Of a DNA stretch of 64,000 bases, positions 48,257 to 59,359 are shown one piece after another. The notes below the pieces were generated by a model. It was given only the letters and a program-made list of their open reading frames with translations. It was not told the DNA's origin and did no database searches. Source of the DNA: Trichoderma breve (lineage: Eukaryota; Ascomycota; Sordariomycetes; Hypocreales; Hypocreaceae); NCBI RefSeq assembly GCF_028502605.1, contig NC_079232.1, positions 1,302,001-1,366,000 of the forward strand, given 5' to 3'. The position numbers and the translations under genes were made by a program. Position 1 is the first letter of the stretch, and each line of letters opens with the position of its first letter.

Positions 48257-48801
48257 AAATAACTTTGAAAAAAGGATAAATAAAGAAGAGAAAAAAATAT
48301 TGGCAAAAATAAAAAAAGATAATACGGCTCCATGATATATGAGAAGACATCCATGATGCACGGCCACATTGAATCACCTTGATATGCGCTCTACCAGAGT
48401 AACTGAGGCGCACATGCAAGGTTGCGCCACTCCAACTGCATAGCGTCAGCCACACCCATCAACTTCCACGCCCAGACAGAATCGACACTTATCGACAACG
48501 CAAACATACTCCTCCATATATAAGACGTCGGACTCGAGCTCGCACTTCCCTCTCGAGGCTCAAACACCAATTCGACATTGTCTGCCATTAGGCATCTCAT
48601 CTTTCCGGCTAAAGTGTCAAGTCGTCCGCGTGGCTATTTGGTGGCCAATTCCCCCCTCTGAGGGTCGTGTGCGTTCTACTTGACACGTAGTTCCTCGGCA
48701 GCGCCCATACGAATCACTTTGTCCGCGAAAAGAGTTGCGAGACTTTGCTTCTTCTTCTTTTCCTTTGAATCTATACGTATACACATAATAGTCACATCAA
48801 A
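48257..48801. other. Intergenic region upstream of SEC22
   Basis: An A-rich 3' end of ELP5 is followed by about 400 bases with no gene, then a T/C-rich leader before SEC22. A CCAAT on the plus strand occurs at about 48650. Confidence 0.5.
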
Positions 48802-49596
48802 ATGATTCGCTCAACACAGATTTCAAGGCTGGATGGTATGTCAACCACATCCAAACCCCAAACCCAAACCACCAAGCATCAGTTACTAACCTACCATCAC
48901 AGGCCTCATGCTTTGCGCTTCCGTCGACGACGAGTCCCAGGTTCGCCCAAAACCTCCTCCCTCCCCCAACCACTACCCCAATCAACCAACCAGCTAATCC
49001 CCTCTCTCCAGTCCGACGCCGCCGCCCTCAATGAAGTCAAGCAGCAGCTCCGCCAAATCCAACGAAAACTCACCCGCAACTCCGAGTCCCAAGCCAGCAT
49101 CGAGTCCTCCACCCTCTTCACAATCCACTACCTCATCGACTCCGACGTCGTCTTCCTCTGCATCTGCGAGCGCTCCTACCCGCGCAAGCTCGCCTTCACC
49201 TACCTCGCCGACCTCTCCCGCGAGTTCACAACCACATACACCCCGCAGGCCATCCACAACCCGGCCCTCCGCCCCTACGCCTTCATGGAATTCGACAACT
49301 TCATCGCGAAGACGCGCACCACTTACGCCGACGCCCGCGCTGCGCAGAACCTCGATAAGCTTAATGACGAGCTGCGAGACGTTACGAAGATTATGACCAA
49401 GAATATTGAGGACCTGCTTTACCGTGGTGATAATCTTGAGCGCATGGGCGAGATTAGCAGTCGTCTGAGGGATGATAGCAAAAAGTATCGTCGGGCTGCT
49501 GTGCGCATCAACTGGGAGCTTATGCTCAAGCAGTATGGCCCCTTTGCCGGCCTGGGCTTCTTCATCCTGATTTTCATCTACTGGCGCTTCTTTTAG
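48802..49596 (+). CDS. SEC22: ER-Golgi R-SNARE Sec22
   Basis: Sec22 is the longin-domain R-SNARE for traffic between ER and Golgi. Model 48802..48835, 48903..48940 and 49012..49596 (218 aa). The 38-nt second exon codes for LMLCASVDDES. The spliced start is MIRSTQISRLDGLMLCASVD, matching Sec22; the reading frame also stays open through both introns, giving a false 264-residue protein. The longin domain is residues 1-125 (FTIHYLIDSDVVFLCICERS). The SNARE motif covers about 135-190, with the zero-layer Arg in NLERMGEISSRLRDDSKKYRR preceding region. A C-terminal anchor (FAGLGFFILIFIYWRFF) sits at the end. The second donor is GTTCGC, weak but compensated by the acceptor. Confidence 0.94.
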   Translation: MIRSTQISRLDGMSTTSKPQTQTTKHQLLTYHHRPHALRFRRRRVPGSPKTSSLPQPLPQSTNQLIPSLQSDAAALNEVKQQLRQIQRKLTRNSESQASIESSTLFTIHYLIDSDVVFLCICERSYPRKLAFTYLADLSREFTTTYTPQAIHNPALRPYAFMEFDNFIAKTRTTYADARAAQNLDKLNDELRDVTKIMTKNIEDLLYRGDNLERMGEISSRLRDDSKKYRRAAVRINWELMLKQYGPFAGLGFFILIFIYWRFF

Positions 49597-50081
49597 AAGG
49601 GATCCAACTGGATTAGCTGTCAAGAGAGAGGGAAAGGGGAGAGGAAAGCAAAGGAAAACACAGGGGTTTAGGAAAGGAACCATGGGCAAACAAAGAGGTA
49701 GTGGGAGGGAAACATCGAGTTGTCAATGCACAAAGAGCGGAGCGTGGCGTTGATGGATATCCATTATATTCTATATACAGTTATGTGACTTAATGCTTCT
49801 ATGCACCACAAGTGTCCCTGAAACTTTTCTTATCCTCCCTTGAACTTGTTTCTGCATCTGAGGCAACGCTGCTCTTCAGACTTGGTTCAGCTGTCGTTAT
49901 TAAAAAAAAAAAAACAAAGAAAAGAAAAGAAGAAAGAAAGAAAATCACGCCGTACCCTTATTCGCCACAAAACTCCGAATTCAGATGCTTCGCTGAGCCC
50001 CCATCAAAGACGTGGTATTGCCTCTCTCACTTCCCTCTTCTCCTTCTGTTTGCATAAAAAGGGGCCTGAACCCCCCATGGT
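49597..50081. other. Convergent 3' region
   Basis: Between the 3' ends of SEC22 and the next minus-strand gene. An A12 run near 49902 followed by AAAG repeats. No gene seen. Confidence 0.5.
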
Positions 50082-51160
50082 TCACATGACACAGCAATTA
50101 TTGTCGGCTGTCGTTGTAGTCGGTAACGTGCTTGATCCGTGCTGCCACTCGAGGTGCTCCTGTAAGGACTTTACGTCGTCAAACTCTTCATCCGGACGGT
50201 ACGGCTCCTCGTCGTCATCTTCGTCCTGCGGCTGCTCTCCAATCGCCTCACAGAGTGGACATAGTAGCTTGGCCTCCCAGTCTCCATGTGTCGGTATAAT
50301 ATGGTTCGCAATGGCCACCGGGGCGAAGATGATCTGCTTTTGATGCTGACCACAATTGGATAAGGCCAATGCTTGCCAATTCGAGTCGTTCGCCAACAAT
50401 GACACCGGTTTATCTGATGAGCCAGGTGGCACTGCTTGAGTAGACGACCGCACCGTTGGCATGCGCTCTATGTCCTCCCATACCAAATGACCGTCGCAAA
50501 AGTCACAGACAAATGCAATATCTTGATCCCCAAACCGCTGAAAGGCTCCCACATTCTTGCATGCCACAAGTTCATCCGCAAAATATCTCCGGTATGTGTT
50601 TTCGTCGGGCTTGATTCCGGCCTTGGCGTCACGAGTAGGGGCACGCTGCTTCCGTTGTACAATGAACGCACCCAGACACCGCTGTGAAGCCTCCCGCGCC
50701 GATGTGAATACTCGCATTGCCGCCCGACATTGAGCTCGATGTAGCTCTCGTTTTAGTGAATATGTCTCGCGCACCCAGGTCGGATCGATAGGACCGCCGG
50801 ATCGACTCCAGTCTTTTAGCTTATCCGTCAATGCCTGGAACTTGGCCCGAATCGCCCGCAACTCCTCCATTGAATCATCTAACGGCAGCATATCATATTA
50901 GTAACTGAGCAAACATCCCATCCCATCGAGGCTCTCTCACGTCTGCGGTCATGCTCATATTGCGAGCGCCCGTTGACCAGCGGCCCGAGCTCTTGAAAGT
51001 CCTTCCTGGCCTCGTCCAGCACCGAGTCCAGCGCACGCTCCTGCTCGCGCTCGTCTTGCCCCCAATGCCGTTTGTCGGAGAGGCTCAGGATGCGCTGACT
51101 GTCGGCAATGAGATTCGCAATTTCTGCCAGCAGTGTCCCAACCGAATCGAGGACGCCCAT
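50082..51160 (-). CDS. Uncharacterised Cys/His-rich protein
   Basis: Minus-strand model 51160..50941 and 50878..50082 (338 aa); donor GTGAGA, acceptor TTAG, phase 1. The N-terminal 110 residues are alpha-helical and charged (MGVLDSVGTLLAEIANLIAD; DEREQERALDSVLDEARKDF), perhaps coiled coil. The middle holds CDFCDGHLVW, then about 60 residues later a CGQH; then LLCPLCEAIGEQ, an acidic loop and HLEWQH. This spaced Cys/His set could form one or two zinc sites of non-standard type. I recall similar predicted proteins in other Hypocreales but know no function. The splice is supported because it joins helical regions without a stop. Confidence 0.7.
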
Positions 51161-52520
51161 TGCTCTGGTGAGGAAGAGACGAAGGATGATGAGTCTCTCT
51201 TGGCATGCGAACCCCGCCTTGCAACTTGAGCAGGTGGGCTAGGGGCGTGGTGATATCTGATAGCCAGAGGACGACGCACAATCACGGGGTGACACTGCTT
51301 ATGTATTGAGCAACGAATGGATGGATGGATCAGCCAAGATGGATCAACGGCACTCGTCAAGGGGCCTCGAAGAGCACCCGTCGACGGGCGCGTCGCATGG
51401 GGGGAAGCTCCACGGGTTGGGTGAAGCTCTCCAAATGACGTAGCGCGCTTGGGTCGAAGAAGCCGTTTATTACTATCAAAGTAAGGTTATGGATATACGG
51501 GCCGCCGTGGGAATCTTCAGCAGAACGTTGTGGCTGTGGCCGGCATTCGGTCGTGAACCCCAGACGGTTAGACACAAGCAAGAGAAAGGCGAGGCTGTGC
51601 TGCAAAACGGTGGGCCGCTGGAGGCTATGGCAGAAAGGGATAAGATAGGGATAACGAATCAGGACGAACGACGCAAACGCTGCCAAGGGAAGCAGAAGAA
51701 AGAAGAAGAAGAAAAAAGGGAGGCAAGATGAACAACGAGAGTGACGAAGACAAAGGCGAATGGAAGATGACGGATGGAGTTGGAGATGGCCAACCTGAGC
51801 ACTTTAGAGAGAGATCCAAATGCTGCCCGCTATGTGGCTTGATGCGCTATCGCGGCCTCTGGTTGGAGGCCGTCGGTGGGGGGGAAATGCGCTGGAAGGG
51901 GCGCCGGCTACTTGGGAAGACGCCATGATTACAGGGGTCGAACTCGCTGTGACGCCTCCCCCATGTGCAGCCCGCTCATGGTCCCTTTTTTATTCTTTGT
52001 CTTTTCGCTTCGGCATCGAAATGTCCTACATTGCACTTATGCACATCTAATGACACCACCCACCACCAAAAGACGAAATTAGGGGCGCGTAGCCCTATAG
52101 AATCCTGACATTTGCTGTCCATAGGGCTGAGGGATTCATCACGGGAGCTCAGTGGTTCTTAGCCTGGTGTGTCAGCCCGGCTTAGCGAGAACAAAGACCG
52201 GCCAACCTGAAGCTTTTCACCCCTCCCACCTTTTGTCATCCATCCTGAAACAATAGCCAAGGGGGCCACTAACACATGAGGGCGTCCCAGACGTGAGGCC
52301 TCATCGCGAAGTTACTTTTGACGGCTCGGCGCTTGCTTTGTTAGTGCTCGTACCTGGCGATCAGGGTTCTTTATTGCGGAGAGAGGAGCTATGCTATTTA
52401 TATCTCTTTGTTTTACATGATTATCAATTAGCTCGCATAGTCTATTTACTTGCTATGATCCCAAATCCCAAGCTACATGTAATCGATACAGCATACAGGT
52501 AGGTAGCATTAGAGCATGGC
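51161..52520. other. Intergenic region
   Basis: 1.36 kb with no supported gene. Purine-rich AAGAAG repeats occur near 51690-51720. Frames of about 100 codons are random-looking. Confidence 0.5.
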
Positions 52521-54626
52521 TTACTTTCTCTTAGTCGCCTTTCCGGCATCAGCGCCGGTGGCCTTAGCCTCGCTCTGCTCCTCAGCCGCATCCTTAATGG
52601 CAGCCTTGTCCTTCTCATCCTTCTTGTCAACAGGTTCCTCATCGTCACCTCCCTGGCCAAACTCGTTGACACGGGTATGGTCGATTCTGTAGGCCCATCG
52701 CTGGTACAGGTAGATGAAGAAGATGACGTCATCTCGGAACGTCGCCAGTCGATGCAGGATGGGCATCTTGATGGTGAAGGCGAACAGGTCGTCAATAAAG
52801 GTGTTGAGGAACTTGTACATCATGGCCTTGGCGGGCATGTGCGCCACGCTCTTGAGTCGGTAGTTGATGTACAGGGAGGGAACCATCATAAGGAAGCCGT
52901 AGGTGTAGACGGATCCGACAAGAGTGGTGATGACAAACGAGTACCACGACTTGTGAGTATCGTAGAATAGAGAGTAGATGCCGTAGGCAATCAGCAGAGG
53001 CACTGCCAGGATGTACATGTACTTGAAAGCGATTTCATCATACTCCTTGGTCTTCTCCTCGGTCTCGGTAAGCTTGTGCTTGTCTTCGAAGACGAACCAG
53101 TACGGCAAAAGCGAGCCCGGAGCCGTCTCTTGGAAACGAACGTTGACGACGGTGGTGATTTTCCAGAATTCAATGACGATGCCGACAACCTGGGTGCCGA
53201 GAATCATCCAGCTCGTGTTTTGCGAGTTGTCTAGCAGATACAGGAAGATGACTGTCTGCATAAACACATTGGCTAAGATGGAGCGGACCGAAATGCCAAC
53301 GTTGTCCTTCTTCTTGCGGTAGTGGGCAATGTCGGATCCAAAGGCAAGCGTCTCCAAAATCATGTGAGCAATGCTGGCAAAAGCGGTGATGCCGAGCAGG
53401 ATGGGGTTGGTGTCGATAAAGATTTCCTTGATCATTTCGATCTCCGATCCATCGCCGCCGCCAGGAATTGGGTTGCCGAGGGCAGCCTGGCGAGCGTTCT
53501 CCTTTGAATTTTGCTCAACAGCGGCCATGGCATAGAATTGCCAGCCGGGCATGTTGTTGAGGTCGATGTGAAGCGGCAGCTCCTTGACTGTGTCATTAAG
53601 GAGCGTCATGTGGGTCTTCAACTGCCAGAACGTGTTGACAAAAAGAGTTGGATCTAAGAGAAATGATGGGTTAGCTCTTCAATTTGCATTACAAATGTAC
53701 CACGACGACATGACTTACAGTACCAGCCGTTTTGGCCCGTGCCATCGCGGGCGCCGGTTGCCTCAAGGCGGAGGAACGTCTTGAGGGCAGGGTGAATAGT
53801 GTCCAAGTCCTTGACTCCCAGGCCAGGCACCAGGGAGAAACTGGCATTCTGGTGGTAGTAGTTTGAAATGATGGGGCCCGACGTGTCCACCTCTTCTGGC
53901 TCCTCTACGGGGGAAGGAAGATCCTCAAGCAGATTTCTTGTCTTGACTACCTTTTTCTTGGGCAGATACTGGGTGAGAGGATGGACAACGTGGTATGCTC
54001 GACCGGGGTCATAGCTAGGCAGATACGGATCCAGAACGCTACCAGCAAGGCCAATGTAGAAGTGACCCCAAAGCGTGCCATTGTTCTGCACGGCTTCCGG
54101 CACGGTAAAGGTAGTATCGACTGACCGCTTGTCCGTCTTGTTGTTCATGTGAAACCTCTTCTCGTCCAGCACGATATACTCGGGTTGAACATTGGCCAGA
54201 GGGATCGGGTTAAAAGAGGGCGAGATGGCAACGACAATGTCCAGGTGACTGTCCTGTGGCCAGATGGGGGCAATGGTCTTAGGGATGTGCCTGTAAGTAG
54301 CGCCCTCATCGAGGTGTCGCGGCCGAAGCTGGTAAGGCGGGATGGTCCCCAAGTTGCCGGGGACGATGATGGATTCACCGGTCTCGGGATTGGTGGTGGC
54401 CACGCCGGTCTGGTCCTTGGCCATGTAGAAGCTGAGGAAGACGTTGACGCCGAGGTAGAAGACGACACCCATGATGATTTTGTTCATGCTGATGCCCTGC
54501 ACGCAAACCGTCAGCTCGCATTCAAGACACAACACAAAATGGCTGGCAGTTTTGACTTACACTGCCTTGGTCTTGCTGGCGCCGTGCCGCCTGGCCCGCA
54601 GGCCGTTGCGCCGCTGTTTCGGGCAT
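52521..54626 (-). CDS. CLPTM1-family ER membrane protein
   Basis: CLPTM1 proteins are multi-pass ER/Golgi membrane proteins; mammalian CLPTM1 retains GABA-A receptors and CLPTM1L scrambles GPI lipids, but the role in fungi is unclear. Minus-strand model 54626..54561, 54496..53719 and 53653..52521 (658 aa); GT-AG introns, donors GTAAGT. Start MPETAAQRPAGQAARRQQDQ, then a first membrane helix (IIMGVVFYLGVNVFLSFYM). The lumenal domain includes NGTLWGHFYI, and the joint reads NGWYYPTLFVNTFWQL, typical of the family. C-terminal helices span about 340-560, followed by YQRWAYRIDHTRVNEFGQ, a strong family signature, and a Lys/Ala-rich tail ending in ATKRK, which could be an ER-retrieval-like KxK end. 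Confidence 0.93.
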
Positions 54627-56252
54627 TGCGCAGACTGTCGGGCGTCGCGTGGGACACAGACCCGTCAGACGCCTTTTCGCCTTGTGGTGGTGAATCCGGA
54701 GAGCAGCTGGTCGCCCTGGAAGCAGAAAGGCGAGCGTCGTTGCGAGAGCTTCAAAATTGTGCAAGATGCATGTGGCCTTTCGCAAGCACGCAGCCTTGAG
54801 AGGTCCAGTTCCGTGTTGGGCCTAGGTCGAGCTCGTGTACCCATCACACACTGCGCAGCGCAAAAAGATACTTGAGCAGCGGCAGGCGGCGGCGGCCGGA
54901 GTAAATCGGCGCCGTGGGCCCCATCCACCCGGGTCGGCGAATCAGCGGCAGGCTCCGTAGCACGAGAGAGAGCTCTGGAATATGGCGGGCAACAGAAGAA
55001 TTGAAGACGGGATAAAAAAAGAGCCTCATGGCTGGAGCGAGTCAAGGCGGGGTTATACTGAAGCCAGATTGACGACAAACTTTGAGCCGTGTTTTGCAGT
55101 GACACGCTGCCCCTGATCCACTGGGCCGTCACCAAGCAAAACGGCCAGGTGACGCATCTTGGCATCTAGAAGCCCTGAGCAAAGATCTCCCGTGATTAGC
55201 GAGAATCGGACATGCGAATGCGGCATTGTTTCAGTGTTGCCCAGACCGCATATAGTATCTAGTTGTCTTAAATGGAGCAGGATTAGAATACATGTACATG
55301 GCAATCAGGTCAGTGATGCATGAGTAGGTTGTACTCGTAGTGGCGGTATGCGGATATCGAGACTCAAATGCAAAATAGCAAGACAAAAAAAACCAACGGC
55401 GTAGAACTGAACCACAAACCCACTCTCCCTTCCCATTCCCCTCGCCCCAGAATCTGCTGTTTCTCACCGGCCCTGTCCTGGTGACCACTTTTGTCCAGCG
55501 CTCTGCGAAACCCAGCAAATGAAGTCCTCAATTGCCGTCGTACAAAGACCAGCCACGAAAACACCAAACTAAAGTTCCCAAGGGGAACTGTCAGATAGCC
55601 TGTCCCACCGCCCGAAACAAACGCCAATTGGGCGATCTCGGCCTGCGGCGAGCCAATTTGGCAATTTTTGAAAATTACCACATTCGCATTGGTCCCCGGC
55701 AACTGCATGACTCCCACGCCTCGAAGTTTGGGAATATGGATATCCTAACCGCTAGTCTCTAGTCCCTCTCGATTATGGGGGCCGGCGGTGGCCGATGGCT
55801 GCCGGGGGGGCGCTTTCGAACTAGTGGCAGCGTTTGCGCCGTCAGATCTGGAACGTTCAACTTTTGGCGTAATTCGCAGTTGTCACTCGCAGAAGTTATA
55901 TCTAGCCCCGGGTTCGCCACCGTTTGTTTTCGAACTTCTTCTTCTCTCTCTTTTCTTTTCGACGAAGATTGAACTCTGGTTCGCTGCTCTTGAAACCAAC
56001 AGGATTGAAGCTTTCTAGCCTCGCTCTTTACTCGACCGTCTGGCTCTTAACGCCCAAAGCCATACCCACCACTCCTTAGGCATCTGCCCAATCCCCGTCT
56101 GCTCAAGACTTCGGAGAAACATATATAAATCATTTTTAAATCGGGACGTCATCCTTCTTGTTCTTCTACTTCTTCTCCTGCTTTGTCGCATCTTTTCGCG
56201 CCTCGATTTCAACCCCGCCACGCAGAAACGACAAATCTAGAGATCCCCCACC
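54627..56252. promoter_or_regulatory. Divergent intergenic region between CLPTM1-family and LOG genes
   Basis: 1.6 kb. No frame is convincing as protein. The part next to LOG is C/T-rich and A-rich like a leader. A CCAAT-like CCCAATCC lies near 56088. Confidence 0.45.
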
Positions 56253-57046
56253 ATGACTGCTGATAGCACCGTTACCGGCCAGAATGGCGCCTCCAACGGC
56301 ACCACCAACGGCACTCCTCGCACCAAGATCTGCGTATTCTGCGGTTCAAGCGCAGGAAACGACCCTGAACATGTCGAAACCGCCCGAGAGCTCGCCAGAG
56401 TAATGGCCGAGAACGATATTGACCTTGGTGAGTTATAGAACACCTCTTCTCAAAAGATCACAATGAGACACCCCTTGCTAACATCTCTTTTCTCAACCTT
56501 CCAGTCTACGGAGGCGGCACCGTCGGCCTCATGGGCGAAGTCGCAAAGACCCTGTGCGAACTCAAGGGCCCCGACGCCATCCACGGCATCATCCCCGAGG
56601 CCCTCGTCAAGTACGAGCGCGACGGCACCTACCAGACCATCAACACCAACAACCAATACGTGCCCACCGAGTCCACCTACGGCCGCACCACCGTCGTCAA
56701 GGACATGCACACGCGCAAGAAGCTCATGGCTGAGGAGGTCTTCAACGGCGGGCCCGGCAGCGGCTTCATCGCCCTCAGCGGCGGCTACGGCACCGTCGAG
56801 GAGCTCTTCGAGGTCGTCACTTGGAACCAGCTCGGCATTCACAAGCGCGGCATCTGCATGCTCAACATCAACGGCTACTGGGATGGCATCGTCCAGTGGG
56901 TCGACAAGGCCGTCGAGCAGGGCTTCGTCAAGCTGCCCAACAAGGACATTCTCGTCACCGCAACCACCGCCGAGGACGCCATCCTGGGGCTGATGAACTA
57001 CCAGGGTTCCGAGGGTACCTTTAAGCTGGAATGGGGAACACAATAG
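56253..57046 (+). CDS. LOG-family phosphoribohydrolase (cytokinin-activating type)
   Basis: LOG enzymes cleave the ribose 5'-phosphate from cytokinin nucleotides, releasing the free base; fungal members may also act on other nucleotides. Model 56253..56427 and 56505..57046 (238 aa), GT-AG, phase 1. Start in CACCATGACT context. The Rossmann-like core opens with ICVFCGSSAGNDPEH, then DLVYGGGTVGLMG near 57-69, followed by MHTRKKLM and FIALSGGYGTVEELFEV. The active-site motif is usually PGGxGTxxE; here the first residue is Ser rather than Pro, while the Gly, Thr and Glu are intact. C-terminal ILVTATTAEDAILGLMNY is typical. The N-terminal 22 residues are Thr/Asn-rich and disordered. Length is normal. 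Confidence 0.9.
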
Positions 57047-57471
57047 ATTTTGGGTCAGGTTAGGTTAGGGATATAGAGGATAAACCGTACAAAGGGAAAG
57101 CTTGGACGGTTCAGGACTGCAAACAAGCAAGCCCTGCATTTGCTTAATTATTATTTGTTTATTTTGTTGCTTCTTTGGACAGCTTTCAGGAAAAGAAATC
57201 ATCACTGCATGTGGGGTATTTGATGTATGGTATAGAATGGTTTGGTTTTCAGCAAAACGATATACATGTTACATATCCATAGACAGGTTTACAATTACGT
57301 CATGGAACGGGAGTAATGTCATGATTAGGTATCTTTCTTTCTTTCTTTTTGTTATTATTCCTTCATTCGTGCCAAGTTTGACCATTTGTGCTGTCCCAAG
57401 CAGCCTCTAGTGATACATGATCTAAACTTTTCTCCCGCAGCCCCTCTAGTTCATCAGTGCCTCCTTATCGT
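57047..57471. other. Convergent 3' region of LOG and PRE5
   Basis: AT-rich. TTTC repeats near 57333-57348. No gene seen. Confidence 0.5.
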
Positions 57472-58444
57472 CTAACTGTCAACCTCCATTCCCTCGCCCG
57501 CGGCGGCATCTCCCTCTCCCTCTCCCTCGCCTCCTTGGCTCTCGCTGGCACTCTCGATCCAAGACTTGACCTCGAAGCCGTCGTATAGTTTAAAGGGCTC
57601 GATGCTTGATCGGCCATTGGGGCCCTCTTTCAGGCCCACCAATCCCACTGATGTATTCTCGACCGTCAGCTCCTTGTCCTGTACCAAGCTCTCCTTGAGC
57701 GCTCTCAAGCCGTGCTTGACCAGTTCTTCCTTTGAGCAGTCGGCAAACGACTCAATGTTCCGCTCCAGATATGTTCGGGCCATCTGGCTTCGTGCGCCAA
57801 TAGCAAACGCAACCATCTCCTCCGTCATACCCGATGGCTGGAACTCGAACAGGTGGGGCCCGTTCTCGTCGACGCCAGCTACCAGCAGCCCAATGCCGTA
57901 CGGCCTCTTGCCGTAGACCTGGGTGTTGATCTGTGCCTTTTCGCCAATCATGCCGACCAGCGTGTGTATGGGGATCGGGCGGCCGTAGGTGAGGCGGTGG
58001 CCCAGGGACTGCTGCTTCATGAAGTTGGACAGGACGCGGGCATCTGATGTGAGGCCGGCGATGGCAATGGCGGTGTGTTCGTCAATCTCGAAAAGCTTCT
58101 TCTGGTACGACGACAGTTCCTCTGCGTTTCGCTGTTTGTGCCACGCGGGCCAAGGTCAGCCTTGGGACTGTTGTAGATGCTGAGGGGTAGATGCAAACTT
58201 GCCTTGACGGCAAACAGGCCGACATGTGTTTTGCTGGCAATTCCGACCACCACTGATCCCTGCTTCACGGCCTCGCCCGCATATTCGATCTGGAAGATGC
58301 GGCCTTGCGGCGAGCTAGAGACGATGTTCATGTCAGCTATGGCGAGCTTGGAGCTACGAGGCGACGGCAGCTGGAGGGGCTCCAGCCAGTCGGGCAGAGC
58401 ACATACAAGGTGACGGAATCGTTATCGTAGTTGTTCCTGAACAT
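57472..58444 (-). CDS. PRE5: 20S proteasome subunit alpha-6 (PSMA1 type)
   Basis: An outer-ring subunit of the 20S core particle in nucleus and cytosol. Minus-strand model 58444..58407, 58314..58203 and 58131..57472 (269 aa). The joined N terminus is [20 protein letters not shown], then [19 protein letters not shown], matching the alpha-6 signature. The second intron (58202..58132) begins with GC (AAG followed by GCAAGT) and ends ACAG; splicing it restores [20 protein letters not shown] exactly. Later signatures: [46 protein letters not shown]. The C terminus is a Glu/Gly-rich tail ending in GMEVDS. It shares a divergent promoter region with SER1. Confidence 0.95.
58132..58202 (-). other. GC-AG intron of PRE5
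   Basis: 71 nt, phase 0, begins GCAAGT and ends AACAG. Using the next GT would shift the frame away from the conserved [10 protein letters not shown]. Confidence 0.85.
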
Positions 58445-58670
58445 GGTGATTCACTGCGGTCGGGGAAAGTTGCGGAGGGGAGAAAGAAGCGAGTTTTGTT
58501 TTGTAACGGCGCGGCGACGAAGGAAAGATGCCGTTTGGTGCTGCGATATGGCTGATGAGGGAAACGCATCCAGGCAACCTAAGCTTCGTCGCCTTGCTGT
58601 GGCTGGAGAGTCGGACGCCACCCACTGCGAGCACTCTTCAGCCACAGCCAACCAAGCTGTGGTCGGTGGG

Positions 58671-58677
58671 TGAGTCA
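58671..58677 (+). promoter_or_regulatory. Gcn4/CPC1-type site (TGAGTCA)
   Basis: A perfect TGASTCA heptamer, about 690 bases upstream of SER1 and 230 bases upstream of PRE5; either gene could use it. Confidence 0.5.
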
Positions 58678-59103
58678 GCAGTTCTTTAAGGCCATGTTAG
58701 TACACTCCACCTGGAAGAAATCGAACAGAATCAGATTCCGTTCCTAGATCTCAGAAGCAGCTGTTATTGCAGCTTGCAGTCAATGTGTCGAGTGAAATTA
58801 TATAATTATTATAAGTAATTCAACTATGAACAACGAAACTCACTTCAATTGACCCAAAAAAACAAGCCCAATTCATCAGTACTACCTTACTTGGACTATG
58901 GCACCGTAGCATCATACTTACCCTAGTAGTTAGTAGACAGAATTAATTACTGTGACGCCAGCTTATTGCTAAAAGCATAATAAAACGCCAGCAAAAACGC
59001 AACATGTGCTTTTTCTCCGAGAGCGGCCAGCGCGGAGTCGGGCAGCATCGATGCAAGATCTATCTCATCCCCAGGCCTCCGACACATTTTGTAAACTCAC
59101 CCT

Positions 59104-59110
59104 TGACTCA
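59104..59110 (+). promoter_or_regulatory. Gcn4/CPC1-type site (TGACTCA)
   Basis: A perfect TGACTCA, about 250 bases upstream of the SER1 ATG. Gcn4/CPC1 activates amino-acid biosynthesis genes on starvation. Confidence 0.65.
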
Positions 59111-59200
59111 CTTCACTTGAAACTCGGATCCAGTCCAATTTCTTCACAACTCGCATCGTTGTCGGTGCCATTAAACTTGTTTTCGCCCTTGTTCTTCTCG

Positions 59201-59207
59201 TGACTCA
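59201..59207 (+). promoter_or_regulatory. Gcn4/CPC1-type site (TGACTCA)
   Basis: A perfect TGACTCA about 155 bases upstream of the SER1 ATG. Confidence 0.65.
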
Positions 59208-59302
59208 CTTAAGGCCGCATTTTTTTTGTCGGTTTATAAGAACCAGAAACGTCCAAGTAAAATATCGCCGAACATCACCCAAGTTTACACTCGATAAGCC
59301 AC

Positions 59303-59309
59303 TGACTCA
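59303..59309 (+). promoter_or_regulatory. Gcn4/CPC1-type site (TGACTCA)
   Basis: A perfect TGACTCA about 50 bases upstream of the SER1 ATG; it may lie within the leader and so be less likely to act. Confidence 0.5.
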
Positions 59310-59359
59310 TTCACTCAAACTTGGTTCTCTGCTCATCACAACTCAATTCAAAAGCCAAA

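Larger units (their letters stand above)
58445..59359. promoter_or_regulatory. Shared divergent promoter of PRE5 and SER1
   Basis: 915 bases without a gene. It holds four TGASTCA elements, three of them within 260 bases of the SER1 start. An AT-rich block lies at about 58795-58990. Confidence 0.6.

Noticed and set aside
48802..49596. Uninterrupted 264-residue frame at SEC22
   Set aside because: Residues between the first 11 and SDAAALNE are intron translation; splicing gives the normal Sec22 longin domain.
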